From contig JANQOF010000077.1 of assembly GCA_028279215.1 (NCBI GenBank), positions 1-51,295 on the forward strand: 51,295 nucleotides of DNA, written 5' to 3'. This DNA is from Pirellulales bacterium. GTDB lineage: Bacteria; Planctomycetota; Planctomycetia; Pirellulales; Lacipirellulaceae. Position 1 is the first letter of the stretch; every line of letters begins with the position of its first letter. Below the pieces are notes generated by a model that was not told the origin of the DNA, did not search any database, and saw only the letters and a list, made by a program, of their open reading frames with translations. Positions 1 to 8,343 of the stretch are shown one piece after another. A program made the translations under genes and the position numbers.

Positions 1-6
1 CTCTTC

Positions 7-126
7 GGAAATGAAAACACACCGAGAAAAACAGAGGAAAACGAACTTCGAAGGGGATGGTGGGGGACGAATAAAGTCGCCTAGAATCGTTTTTCGGTAA
101 GATCGGACAGAATGGACCTTTTGTGG
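7..126 (+). repeat. dispersed intergenic repeat, copy 1
   Basis: This stretch aligns without gaps to 37298-37380 and, in its 3' half, to about 12040-12100. Over the 60 nt at 30-89 versus 37321-37380 I count 48 identical positions. The best-conserved core is CTAGAATCGTTTTTCGG followed by a GGACA-N-AA-N-GGAC element. It lies just upstream of the acyl-CoA ligase gene. The TAGAAT at 82-87 could be a -10 box, but I see no good -35 hexamer. No gene is seen in it. Confidence 0.7.
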
Positions 127-147
127 CGATTCTCCAATTTCTGATTT

Positions 148-1734
148 ATGCGATCGATGACTACAGCAACCGCTGCTCAAACCGTGCCCGAATTGTTTGT
201 TGCGACTGTGCGCCGCCGTCGGCATCAACCTGCGTTGGGCGTGATCGAAGGCGGCCGGGTCGCTTGGTATACGTGGGAAGACCTCGGCGCCGCGGTCGAG
301 GCGCGTACGAAAGAGCTTGCCGACAACGGCATTCTGCGCGGCGACTTGGTGGTGCAGATTGGGCGGAACAGCCTGGCGTGGGTCGTCAACGACATGGCGC
401 TGCATTACCTGGGCGCTGTGCACGTGCCGCTGCACTCTACCTTGAGTAAGGCGAAGCAGAAAGAACTCATCTCCCACTGCGGTGCCCGACATATGATCGA
501 ACTGGGCGCCGACGCCAACGAGGTGAAGCTGAAGAAGCGTTCGAACGAGCGGATCGGAAAGCACTTGCCTTCGCACGATGTGTGCGGACCCGAGTCGCTG
601 GCCACCATCTTGTACACGTCGGGCACCACGGGCGAACCGCGGGGCGTCATGCTGACGCAGGAGAATATCGTCTGCAACACCACGGCGCTTTCCGAAGCGG
701 TTGGCAGTCGCAACGAGATGCGATTGGGCGTGTTGCCATTTAGTCACATCTACGCGCGCACCTGCGACCTGTATAGCTGGATCCAGCGCGGCTCGCGGCT
801 GATTCTAGCCGAAGACCCGCGCGAAACCTTCATCCGCGATTGCCAACTGGTAAAGCCGCTGGCGATTAACGCGGTACCTTACCTGTATCAAAAGCTAGTC
901 GATTTGGCGGACGCGGAGCTTGAGAAGTCCGATGGCGAGCCACCCAAGACGATTCGCCAACTGCTGGGTGGCCGAATCGCCCGGTGTTACTGTGGTGGCG
1001 CCGCCTTAGCGCCGTCGGTCGTTGAGCGATTCGCTGAGGAGCAGATTCCGCTGCTGCCAGGTTACGGGCTTACCGAGGCCTCGCCGGTGGTGACGGTGCC
1101 GTCGCACAAGGAGTTCGCGCCGATGTCGGTTGGCCGGCCGCTGGAGAATCTCGAAGTACAGTTGGCCCATGATGGCGAAATCCTGGTCCGCGGCCCCAGT
1201 GTGATGCGCGGCTATTGGTTGAATGAAGACGCCACGAACGAGGTGCTGAAGGACGGCTGGCTGCACACCGGCGACCTGGGCGAATGGGACTCCGAAGGGC
1301 GGCTGGCAATCGTCGGTCGAAAGAAGGAGATGATGGCTCTGGCCACCGGCAAGAAGATCATCCCATCGGCCATCGAAACACTACTATGTGCTTCGACCTG
1401 GATTGAGCAGGCGATGGTGATAGGCGAAGGCCGGCGGTACTTGTCGGCCATCATTGTGCCCAATCCCAAGCGGATTAAGAACGAAATTCGCAAGCAAAAA
1501 CTGTTCGTGTGGTCGAAGAAACGGGGCGTCTCGCACCCGAAAATCCGCAAGATCATTCAGCGCGAAATCGACGCGAGCCTACGCAAGTTGCCGCCAGAGC
1601 AACAGATTAGGCAGTTCACCGTAATCGACCGCGGCTTTTCCATCGACCTGAGCGAAATGACCCCCAAGCTGAGCCTCCGCCGCGCGGTGATCGAAAAGAA
1701 CTTTGCCAAGGAAATAGCGGCCATGTACGCATAG
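148..1734 (+). CDS. AMP-forming long-chain acyl-CoA ligase-like protein
   Basis: Member of the ANL (AMP-binding) superfamily, predicted to activate a fatty or aryl acid with ATP and pass it to CoA. The P-loop YTSGTTGEPRGVML is at residues 156-169. The GYGLTEASPVV motif and the hinge/catalytic region GWLHTGDLGEWDSEGRLAIVGRKKE follow, and the C-terminal lobe is present. At 528 residues it is shorter than typical long-chain ligases (about 600). The segment between the CGARHMIE strand (about residue 111) and the P-loop is only about 45 residues, whereas homologues usually carry about 90. This looks like an in-frame internal shortening. The ATG at 148 is used here; ATG 157 is an alternative. It is followed by a dehydrogenase gene on the same strand. 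Substrate is unknown. Confidence 0.85.
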   Translation: MRSMTTATAAQTVPELFVATVRRRRHQPALGVIEGGRVAWYTWEDLGAAVEARTKELADNGILRGDLVVQIGRNSLAWVVNDMALHYLGAVHVPLHSTLSKAKQKELISHCGARHMIELGADANEVKLKKRSNERIGKHLPSHDVCGPESLATILYTSGTTGEPRGVMLTQENIVCNTTALSEAVGSRNEMRLGVLPFSHIYARTCDLYSWIQRGSRLILAEDPRETFIRDCQLVKPLAINAVPYLYQKLVDLADAELEKSDGEPPKTIRQLLGGRIARCYCGGAALAPSVVERFAEEQIPLLPGYGLTEASPVVTVPSHKEFAPMSVGRPLENLEVQLAHDGEILVRGPSVMRGYWLNEDATNEVLKDGWLHTGDLGEWDSEGRLAIVGRKKEMMALATGKKIIPSAIETLLCASTWIEQAMVIGEGRRYLSAIIVPNPKRIKNEIRKQKLFVWSKKRGVSHPKIRKIIQREIDASLRKLPPEQQIRQFTVIDRGFSIDLSEMTPKLSLRRAVIEKNFAKEIAAMYA

Positions 1735-1852
1735 ACGGTTGTTGGCAGGTGATGGACGCATCGACTTGAGGTGCAGCTTTCGATAGCTCGGGTTGGCAGA
1801 TAGGATAGGTCGCTTTGACCTCCACCCACCGACGTCCAACCCCCAACCCAGA

Positions 1853-2806
1853 ATGCCACGCGCCCTCTACACCGACTATCCTTGGGCCGATATCGACCTG
1901 GAAAAGTCGATACTCGCCGAAGCGGACTGTGAATTGGTGACGCCACCGGCCGAGGATGAGGAGACGTTGGCCGGGCTGGCGGTCGACGTTAACGCCATCC
2001 TCACTTGCTGGGCGCAGGTCACCGCCAAGGTGATCGATGCGGCCGTCGATTGCCGACACATCGCCCGCACCGGCATTGGACTTGACAACATCGACGTGCG
2101 TCGGGCGACGGAGCGCGGGATGATAGTCACCAATGTGCCCGACTACTGCATCCCGGAGGTGGTCGACCACACGCTCGCACTGATGTTTGCCTTGGCTCGC
2201 AAGATTCACGTCTATCACCAGTCGGCCCAGGCGGGCGAATACGATCGCCTGGCGGGCCTGCCGCTCGAACGGATGGAAGATCAGACGGTGGGCGTGGTTG
2301 GTACGGGACAAATCGGCTCGGTCGTGGCACGGAAGTGCGCCGCGCTCGGCATGCGCGTGTTGGTCAACAATCGATCGCGACAATCGCCTGCCAACACACA
2401 GTGGCGCCCCCTCGACGAGTTGCTCGCGGAGAGCGACTACGTGTTGCTGCTGTGCCCGCTGACCGACGACACGGCCAACCTGATCGGCCCGCGCCAATTT
2501 GCTCAAATGAAGCCAAGTGCCTTCTTAATCAACACCTCGCGCGGTGGCCTGGTGGACCATGCGGCACTCGCCGCAGCGCTCGAAGCGGGCGAAATCGCCG
2601 GTGCCGGCCTCGACGTCCAGGTACCCGAACCGCCCGACATGAACACCGCGCCATACGACGATCCACGCGTGATCGTGACGCCTCACGCGGCCTTTTACTC
2701 CACTCGGGCAACGCACGAGTTACGGAGCCGCGTCGCCCATCAGGTCGCCGATTTTCTGCTCGGACGCACGCCCGAACACATTGTGGATTCCGAAGCGACT
2801 GGATAG
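1853..2806 (+). CDS. D-isomer-specific 2-hydroxyacid dehydrogenase (CtBP/SerA-like)
   Basis: 317-residue NAD-dependent dehydrogenase of the D-2-hydroxyacid family. The Rossmann motif VGVVGTGQIGSVVARK is followed by the acidic/asparagine cofactor region NNRS. The family catalytic residues are visible: Arg in INTSRGGLVD, Glu in the DVQVPEPP region, and His in VTPHAAFYS. There is no ACT domain, so this is the short form related to CtBP and to glyoxylate or phosphoglycerate dehydrogenases. I chose the ATG at 1853 (MPRALYTDYPW) because the fold begins there; the frame is open back to 1793 without family similarity. Substrate cannot be told from sequence. Confidence 0.85.
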   Translation: MPRALYTDYPWADIDLEKSILAEADCELVTPPAEDEETLAGLAVDVNAILTCWAQVTAKVIDAAVDCRHIARTGIGLDNIDVRRATERGMIVTNVPDYCIPEVVDHTLALMFALARKIHVYHQSAQAGEYDRLAGLPLERMEDQTVGVVGTGQIGSVVARKCAALGMRVLVNNRSRQSPANTQWRPLDELLAESDYVLLLCPLTDDTANLIGPRQFAQMKPSAFLINTSRGGLVDHAALAAALEAGEIAGAGLDVQVPEPPDMNTAPYDDPRVIVTPHAAFYSTRATHELRSRVAHQVADFLLGRTPEHIVDSEATG

Positions 2807-3005
2807 CGTGGCCGGTTGCACTGGTTTCGAGTGGTGCTTAATCGGCACTTCCGTCACAAGCTGCCCGACTAGCGAGACAGTCTTTGACCATGGCCATTGC
2901 TCGGCGTATATATCTGCGTAGTGACTTCTGTCGCCAAAACCACTGGCGGTGGCGCGGAGCTTGCGCCAGTGCCGAGCCAGTCGCTTTAGGACCTCACCCA
3001 GACGT

Positions 3006-5060
3006 ATGGAAACTCCCCAGCCCCCTGCCGATCGTCCACCGACGGACGCAACTCGCGACACTCTCCGCGAGCTTCGCGAACGCGCGCGATCATCGCTCGA
3101 CCGTCAGCGCGAGCGGATGCAGGACCTCGGGTCGTGTATGGCAGGCAGGTTGCAATCGGTTGCGGAGCAACTCTCGGGCGAACTCGCCCACTCTGGCGAA
3201 GGGGCGCCGTCCGACGAAGCTTGTAAGCAGCTTGAAGAAGAGCGCCGCGCCTGGGAGGCCGAACTGGCGCAATCGGATGCCGACTTGAAGCAGCGGATGG
3301 AGGAGCTCGAGGGCAAGCTAGCCGAATTGGCCGAGCGGGAACTCGCATTCGAAGCCCAGCAAAACGAACTGGCAGAGCAGCAACAGGCGCACGCCGAACA
3401 GGCCACGGGCCTCGATCAGCACCGGAGCGAACTGGACAGTCGCGAAACGCAACTCACCCGCGATCGAGAGGAACTCGACGCTCAGCGAGCGGAGTTCGCC
3501 GACCAGCAGGCTCAACTGGAAGCCGAGCGCAACGCAATGTCCGGACGGCAGGACGCTCGGACGAGTGAACTTGACGTACGGGCCGGCGAACTCGACCAAC
3601 GGTACGAGGAGATTGCCGGTCGCGAAACGGAACTGGCCGACGAATGGGAGCGGCTCGATGCGGCCGCCGCCGAACTCGCCGAAGAACGCGAAAGAATAGA
3701 CGCCGAGCGACAGTCGCTCGGCGAACAGCAAGACGCCCGCGTCAGCGATCTTGAATCGCAGTTGGCCGAACAGTCGACTGAATTGGATCAACGCAGCGAA
3801 GAACTACGCGGCGCCGAAGAAGAATCCGATCGTCTGCGGACGGAGCTCGAATCGGTTCGCGGCGAACTGGAAGCAGAGCGCGAAGCACGTCACCAGGAAC
3901 TCAGTGCATCGGTCGATGAATCGGCTCAACGAATCGCGGAGCTTGAAACACAGCTTTCGGCAAATGCCGACATCCACGGCGAGCAGCGACAGGCGCTCGA
4001 GCAACAGCTAGCTGAAGCCACTACAAGGATTGAGCAGCTCGAAGGAGAGCAACAGTCGAACGCCGATGCATCGGGCCAATTGCAGCAGGCCGAAGCCGCT
4101 TGGCACGAGGAACGAGACCGGCTGCTTGGCGAGCAGAACCGGCTGGCCGAAACGCTCGAAAAGGTATCGCAAAAGCTCGCCGCGGCGGAGGCCGACTCCG
4201 AGCCCATGGCGGAGCTGCAGAACAAGTTCGATCTGGCTCTAGAAGACTTGCGCGCCTTGCGCGAGCGAAATGCCGAACTCGAACAAGAGCTGGCCAAGCG
4301 ACCAGATCAGGATGCCTCGGAATCGACCGAGTTGATTGAGTTGCGCAACCAACGCGACCAGTTGTTGGCCGAACTGACCGAGCTGCAAAATCGCCCGACT
4401 CCAACGACCGAGTCGATGGATCAAGAGAAGGAAGACCTGCAACGCCGTTTCGAGATGGCCGTGGAAGATGTCCGTGAGCTACGAGCTGCAAAGGAGAAGC
4501 TCGAGGAGCAACTGGCCAACCGATCGGCGAGCGGCGACATATCGAGCGGCGGTGGCGAAGAGAAGTGGGAAGACCTCAAGCGACGACTCATGATGAGCCT
4601 CGAAGAAGAGTCGTGCGAGATGACGGGTGAGCGTCAAGAGGAACGGGCGTCGATCGAGCATACAATTCGCATTACCGACGACGTGGTGGCATCGAAGGAT
4701 CGCGAGATCATTGAGCTGCGGCAGCAACTCGAGAATGCCGAGTGTCTGGTGGATACAGCAGACGCGTCCGACAACGTGATGCAGCAGGCGGTAGACGCTG
4801 ACGAGGCGATTCAGCAGCAGCGAAGCAAGCTCGGCGAGTTGGAAGCCGAGTTGACGGAAAAGCTGCGCCAATCGGAACTGGAATTCTCCGTCGAACGAGC
4901 GAAGATTGCCCGCGAGCAAACCGAGCTAGCCGAATGGCGCATTGAGCTCGAAGCGCTGCGCGACTCGCTTCCCCAAAAAGGCGATGGGGCAAGCGGAAAC
5001 GGCGGCGGTGGAAAGAGCCGCTGGTTCAGCAAACTCGGCCTCGGCGGCGACGACGGCTAG
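3006..5060 (+). CDS. large coiled-coil protein
   Basis: 684 residues, almost entirely predicted coiled coil rich in Glu, Gln, Ala, Arg and Leu. Many short repeats of the form ELDxRxxEL and AELAEER run from about residue 70 to 320. Two clear related units follow: LQNKFDLALEDLRALRERNAELEQEL (start near residue 402) and LQRRFEMAVEDVRELRAAKEKLEEQL (near 476), with a degenerate third, LKRRLMMSLEEE (near 522). The C-terminus is Gly/Ser-rich, ending SRWFSKLGLGGDDG. There is no signal peptide or membrane span, so it is likely cytoplasmic, possibly a scaffold or filament-forming protein. The start at 3006 (METPQPPADRP) is preferred over an open frame from 2949. Function unknown; the repeats make homology searches unreliable. 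Confidence 0.8.
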   Translation: METPQPPADRPPTDATRDTLRELRERARSSLDRQRERMQDLGSCMAGRLQSVAEQLSGELAHSGEGAPSDEACKQLEEERRAWEAELAQSDADLKQRMEELEGKLAELAERELAFEAQQNELAEQQQAHAEQATGLDQHRSELDSRETQLTRDREELDAQRAEFADQQAQLEAERNAMSGRQDARTSELDVRAGELDQRYEEIAGRETELADEWERLDAAAAELAEERERIDAERQSLGEQQDARVSDLESQLAEQSTELDQRSEELRGAEEESDRLRTELESVRGELEAEREARHQELSASVDESAQRIAELETQLSANADIHGEQRQALEQQLAEATTRIEQLEGEQQSNADASGQLQQAEAAWHEERDRLLGEQNRLAETLEKVSQKLAAAEADSEPMAELQNKFDLALEDLRALRERNAELEQELAKRPDQDASESTELIELRNQRDQLLAELTELQNRPTPTTESMDQEKEDLQRRFEMAVEDVRELRAAKEKLEEQLANRSASGDISSGGGEEKWEDLKRRLMMSLEEESCEMTGERQEERASIEHTIRITDDVVASKDREIIELRQQLENAECLVDTADASDNVMQQAVDADEAIQQQRSKLGELEAELTEKLRQSELEFSVERAKIAREQTELAEWRIELEALRDSLPQKGDGASGNGGGGKSRWFSKLGLGGDDG

Positions 5061-5065
5061 CGCCT

Positions 5066-5674
5066 TTATTCGACCTTCTGGCCATCTAGATGAAAGATGG
5101 CCATGTGCCTGTCGTCGGGGCCGATCAGTTCGTCGACGCTAAACGTGCCTTCCACAGCAATCGAACGCGTGCTGAAGTCGGCCGACGCACCGTCGACCAT
5201 TTCGACCACGATGCAATCGTAGAGTGCCGCGCCAGGTCCAAAGCAGCACTCCTGGTTGTCGCGGACAAGCACGAAGTTGGTGATGCCCGAGCGCTGAAAC
5301 GTTGGGTACATCCACCCACGAATGCGAATCCGCTTGCCGACCAGATCCTCGATTTCGTCGGTGAGCATCGAGCGATAGAACGGAGCGTCGGGCTCGATGT
5401 CGAATTTGATGTCGTCGAACGTCTTGTCCAAAAGACGCCCCGGCTCGGCGGACTCAAGCTGTCTCGAAGGCTTGGAGGGCGCGACTTCGTTTGCCGCAGC
5501 GGCTGGCTTCTCGTCGCTGGCGTTGGGCGGACCGGAGCTTGTGCCAGTCGCTGGCGTCGATTCCACCGCGGTCATGTAAATGGCAGTCGACTGCTGGTCG
5601 CAACCCGTCGCCACGGCCAGAACCATCGCCAGCCAGCAGCTAATCGCCCATCGCACTGTTTGCACTTGCTTCAT
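5066..5674 (-). CDS. DUF3299-type lipoprotein
   Basis: 202-residue predicted lipoprotein. The N-terminus has a hydrophobic stretch ending in the lipobox VATGC (Cys about residue 25), then a Ser/Ala/Pro-rich linker. The C-terminal half carries the pattern RIRGWMYPTFQRSGITNFVLVRDNQECCFGPGAALYDCIVVEM, a single domain of the DUF3299 kind with a paired-cysteine CCFG motif. The next upstream gene has the same domain (VRDNNQCCFG), so the two are paralogues. ATG at 5674 is used; a TTG at 5692 is in frame. It is the last gene of a minus-strand cluster with an ABC exporter-like ATPase and permease. In proteobacteria DUF3299 genes sit next to similar ABC genes linked to zinc uptake; that role here is inference. 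Confidence 0.75.
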   Translation of the reverse strand: MKQVQTVRWAISCWLAMVLAVATGCDQQSTAIYMTAVESTPATGTSSGPPNASDEKPAAAANEVAPSKPSRQLESAEPGRLLDKTFDDIKFDIEPDAPFYRSMLTDEIEDLVGKRIRIRGWMYPTFQRSGITNFVLVRDNQECCFGPGAALYDCIVVEMVDGASADFSTRSIAVEGTFSVDELIGPDDRHMAIFHLDGQKVE

Positions 5675-5730
5675 GGCGTCGGAAGATGGCAAGCGTGGAT
5701 CGAATGGGGTGAGCGTAGGCTCTTGCTAAA

Positions 5731-6453
5731 CTACTCGATGTAGTCCGCGTCGAGATGGTAAACCGGGTACTGAGGCCCGCGACCTAAATTCTGCGGCGTG
5801 CAAACCAATCGACCACCGATCCGCGTCACCTGCAGGTTGTCTTCAGCGCGAAGCGGCGCCTTAAGGTGCACGAGCACTTGGTCGAAGTACTTAACGGATT
5901 GCAGATCGCCAAAGCAACACTGATTGTTGTCGCGTACGAGCAAGAACTCCTGCTTGCCGGGACCGGGCACAATGGTTCCTGGCCGAATATAGCCCTTGAT
6001 GAAGACCGGCTTATTCAACAGATCGACTGCCTCGCGAGGCACCGGGCGGCCGGCTTCTTCGTCCTTTTGGTCCGGTTTGAGCGTCAGGAACGAGATTCGC
6101 TCGTACCCGTCCGGAACCTCGGTAGCATAAACGTAGCCGGCATGGCCAAGACCCCACGCCAGCATGCCCGCCGACATCACCAGCCCGAACAGCGCGAGCG
6201 GCGCGCCGGTGTAGATATCGCGGTTGGCCCTGATCTTTCTTATGGCAAACAGCGAAACGATGATTCCCACGATCGGAATCACGGCCACTTGGGCGGCCAG
6301 TTCGAAGAACTCGGTGACCGCCAACATAAATAGCGACATCAAGCCAAACAACGCACTGATGATCGCGCCCGAGTACAGCGCCCTATACTCAAGCGCCGCA
6401 TTCTCGCTTGGGGAGGTGGCTTGCCGTGGCTCTTCGATGGTCGCGGTGCTCAT
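5731..6453 (-). CDS. membrane protein with C-terminal DUF3299-type domain
   Basis: 240 residues. The N-terminal part holds about three hydrophobic segments (ALYSGAIISALFGLMSLFMLAV, AQVAVIPIVGIIVSLFAI, PLALFGLVMSAGMLAWGLGHAGYVYA) in a DUF4190-like arrangement. The C-terminal soluble domain contains VFIKGYIRPGTIVPGPGKQEFLLVRDNNQCCFGDLQSVKYFDQVLVHL, the same CCFG-centred module as the following lipoprotein. The ATG at 6453 is clear. It is 56 nt from the lipoprotein gene and 114 nt from the upstream HEAT-like gene, so likely co-transcribed. The module may bind metal through the cysteine pair, but that is not shown by the sequence. Confidence 0.75.
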   Translation of the reverse strand: MSTATIEEPRQATSPSENAALEYRALYSGAIISALFGLMSLFMLAVTEFFELAAQVAVIPIVGIIVSLFAIRKIRANRDIYTGAPLALFGLVMSAGMLAWGLGHAGYVYATEVPDGYERISFLTLKPDQKDEEAGRPVPREAVDLLNKPVFIKGYIRPGTIVPGPGKQEFLLVRDNNQCCFGDLQSVKYFDQVLVHLKAPLRAEDNLQVTRIGGRLVCTPQNLGRGPQYPVYHLDADYIE

Positions 6454-6567
6454 GGTAGGAATTTCGGAAAGACGTGCAACAAAAATGCAGCGGATGCTGC
6501 CGACTCATTTGATTTTAAGGCGCTACTGGCTCCGTGGGGAACTGGCTTCTTTGGGGAAGTCGTCGGA

Positions 6568-8289
6568 TCATGCCCCGCCACGCAGGACGACCCATACCAA
6601 GGCGACAAATCCCGCCGCTATCACCAGCGGAAGGCCCAGCACCACGAAGCGATTGGGCTCGCTGCGGCTCATCTGGGCGTCGGAGGCGGGTAGTTGGGTC
6701 GCTTCCGCGACGACTTCCACTTCATCGACTTCATTTTCATTGCTAGCCCCAATGATATCCCCCTCGGTGGGAGTGGTTTCGTCGGGCTGGGGGTTTTGCT
6801 CAACGGCGTCGGCGACCATTTCGGTCGGTTCGGGGGGAGCCTCGAAGTCAGGCTGGTCGGCATCCAGCAACACATTTTCAACATCTTCGGCAGCTTCCAT
6901 GTCGAGCAACATAAGATCATCTGTTGACTCGTCGGCCAACAACTCTTCTTCGGGCTCGTCGAGGCTTGGGACTGGTTCAGAAGTCGTTGGCTTGGCGGAG
7001 CGGGCGCGATTCAGAAAACCAAACGACAGCAAGCTGCGAGCCCGCTTCACTGCGTCGGGATCAATCTCTTCTAGCTCCTTGAGCGCGGCGGTTGCTCGTT
7101 CGCCCACGTCGCCAGGCTGCCGCTGCGCCTGATCGAGGTACGCAATGATCGGCTCCTTGACGTAGGTTCGAGGGTCGGCCTCCTTGAACATTGTGACCAG
7201 CCGGTCGAGCACGCTCCAATCCTCCCAACGGGCCAGATCGGTGATGGCTTGTTCGGCGAAATCAGGCTTATCGAGCACCAGCCGCATCGATTCGATCAGC
7301 CGCTGCATGGGCACGTCGTCGGTCTCCTCGCCCAGGAACCGCAGAGCGATTAGCACACCGTACACCTTGGTTGGGTCGGCGTCGGGGTCTTTTAGGAAGA
7401 TCTCGTCAACGACATCGAGCCCATCCTCGCCGGTCAACTTGAGATAGCATCCGACCATCGCGTTAAAGCCAAGCTGCCGACGGCGGCCGTCCATCGACAC
7501 CATCTCGGGCACGATCGGCAGCGCAATCGCACCGCCCAGGCCGACGCCAGCGGCGACCGACGCCTCGGCCGCCGAACGCAGCACGCGCACGTCGGCCATC
7601 ATCATCTTTTGCAGCCGCTCGATGTCCTCCTCCCGCCCGCAGACGCCCAACATGGTGAAGAACAAGCTCCGCCGGCTGGGGCTTACGTCGCGGTCGTGAA
7701 TCCACTCCCACAATTGCTGGCGGTCGATCAAGTCTTTGATTCCAATCACATCCGCATACGCCGCGCGGGCGAACTCGTCGTACGAGTCTTGTGCTAGCAG
7801 CGGGTCCTCGTGTTGCAGGTAGTTGAGGAAGTACTTCATTCGCTCGGGGCCTTGCCGCGGCAGCGATTGAATCTCCTTGACGTACTTCACTGCATGCTCC
7901 GACATGGGCATCGGAATGTTCCAGTCGAGCGTATCGACGCCGACGCCACGGAGGAAGTATTTCTGCCCTTCGACAGGCTCGCCGAAGAACACTGCCTCGA
8001 TCTCTTCGATACCATCGAGCAGGTCTTTGCCGAGCAACACTTCGTCGATTCGAAATCTCGCCTTGCCGGTGTCGGGGTCGATCACTCCGAACTCGCCCAG
8101 GTCGTCGGGCCCCTCATTAAGCGGCGCAGCTGGCTTGATGAGTGTGGCCAGTATCGCCGCGTCGCTACGCTCCATCTCCTCGGTCAGCGTATCCGACTCC
8201 ACAACGCAGTAGGGGCACGCAACGACAATCGTCGCCCACGAAAGCACCGCGGTAACTGCAATCGCGATAGAAACGAATTGGTGTTTCAT
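6568..8289 (-). CDS. secreted or membrane-anchored HEAT-like protein with N-terminal CPYC motif
   Basis: 573 residues. A Sec signal peptide (MKHQFVSIAIAVTAVLSWATIVVA) is followed at once by CPYCVVESDTL, so the mature protein probably starts near a CxxC pair. An N-terminal beta-rich domain (FRIDEVLLG...IEAVFFGEPVEGQKYFLRG) precedes helical repeats of HEAT type (about residues 190-430). The tail is very acidic and ends in a hydrophobic segment, VVLGLPLVIAAGFVALVWVVL. The protein is therefore probably anchored with its body outside the cytoplasm. The start at 8289 is chosen for the signal peptide. It lies 54 nt after the permease gene. Its position between an ABC permease and the DUF3299 genes suggests an extracytoplasmic partner of the transporter. 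Confidence 0.7.
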   Translation of the reverse strand: MKHQFVSIAIAVTAVLSWATIVVACPYCVVESDTLTEEMERSDAAILATLIKPAAPLNEGPDDLGEFGVIDPDTGKARFRIDEVLLGKDLLDGIEEIEAVFFGEPVEGQKYFLRGVGVDTLDWNIPMPMSEHAVKYVKEIQSLPRQGPERMKYFLNYLQHEDPLLAQDSYDEFARAAYADVIGIKDLIDRQQLWEWIHDRDVSPSRRSLFFTMLGVCGREEDIERLQKMMMADVRVLRSAAEASVAAGVGLGGAIALPIVPEMVSMDGRRRQLGFNAMVGCYLKLTGEDGLDVVDEIFLKDPDADPTKVYGVLIALRFLGEETDDVPMQRLIESMRLVLDKPDFAEQAITDLARWEDWSVLDRLVTMFKEADPRTYVKEPIIAYLDQAQRQPGDVGERATAALKELEEIDPDAVKRARSLLSFGFLNRARSAKPTTSEPVPSLDEPEEELLADESTDDLMLLDMEAAEDVENVLLDADQPDFEAPPEPTEMVADAVEQNPQPDETTPTEGDIIGASNENEVDEVEVVAEATQLPASDAQMSRSEPNRFVVLGLPLVIAAGFVALVWVVLRGGA

Positions 8290-8343
8290 GGACTCCACGT
8301 CCGTGGGATGAATGAACTGGCCGCACGGTTCATTGTACCGCAA

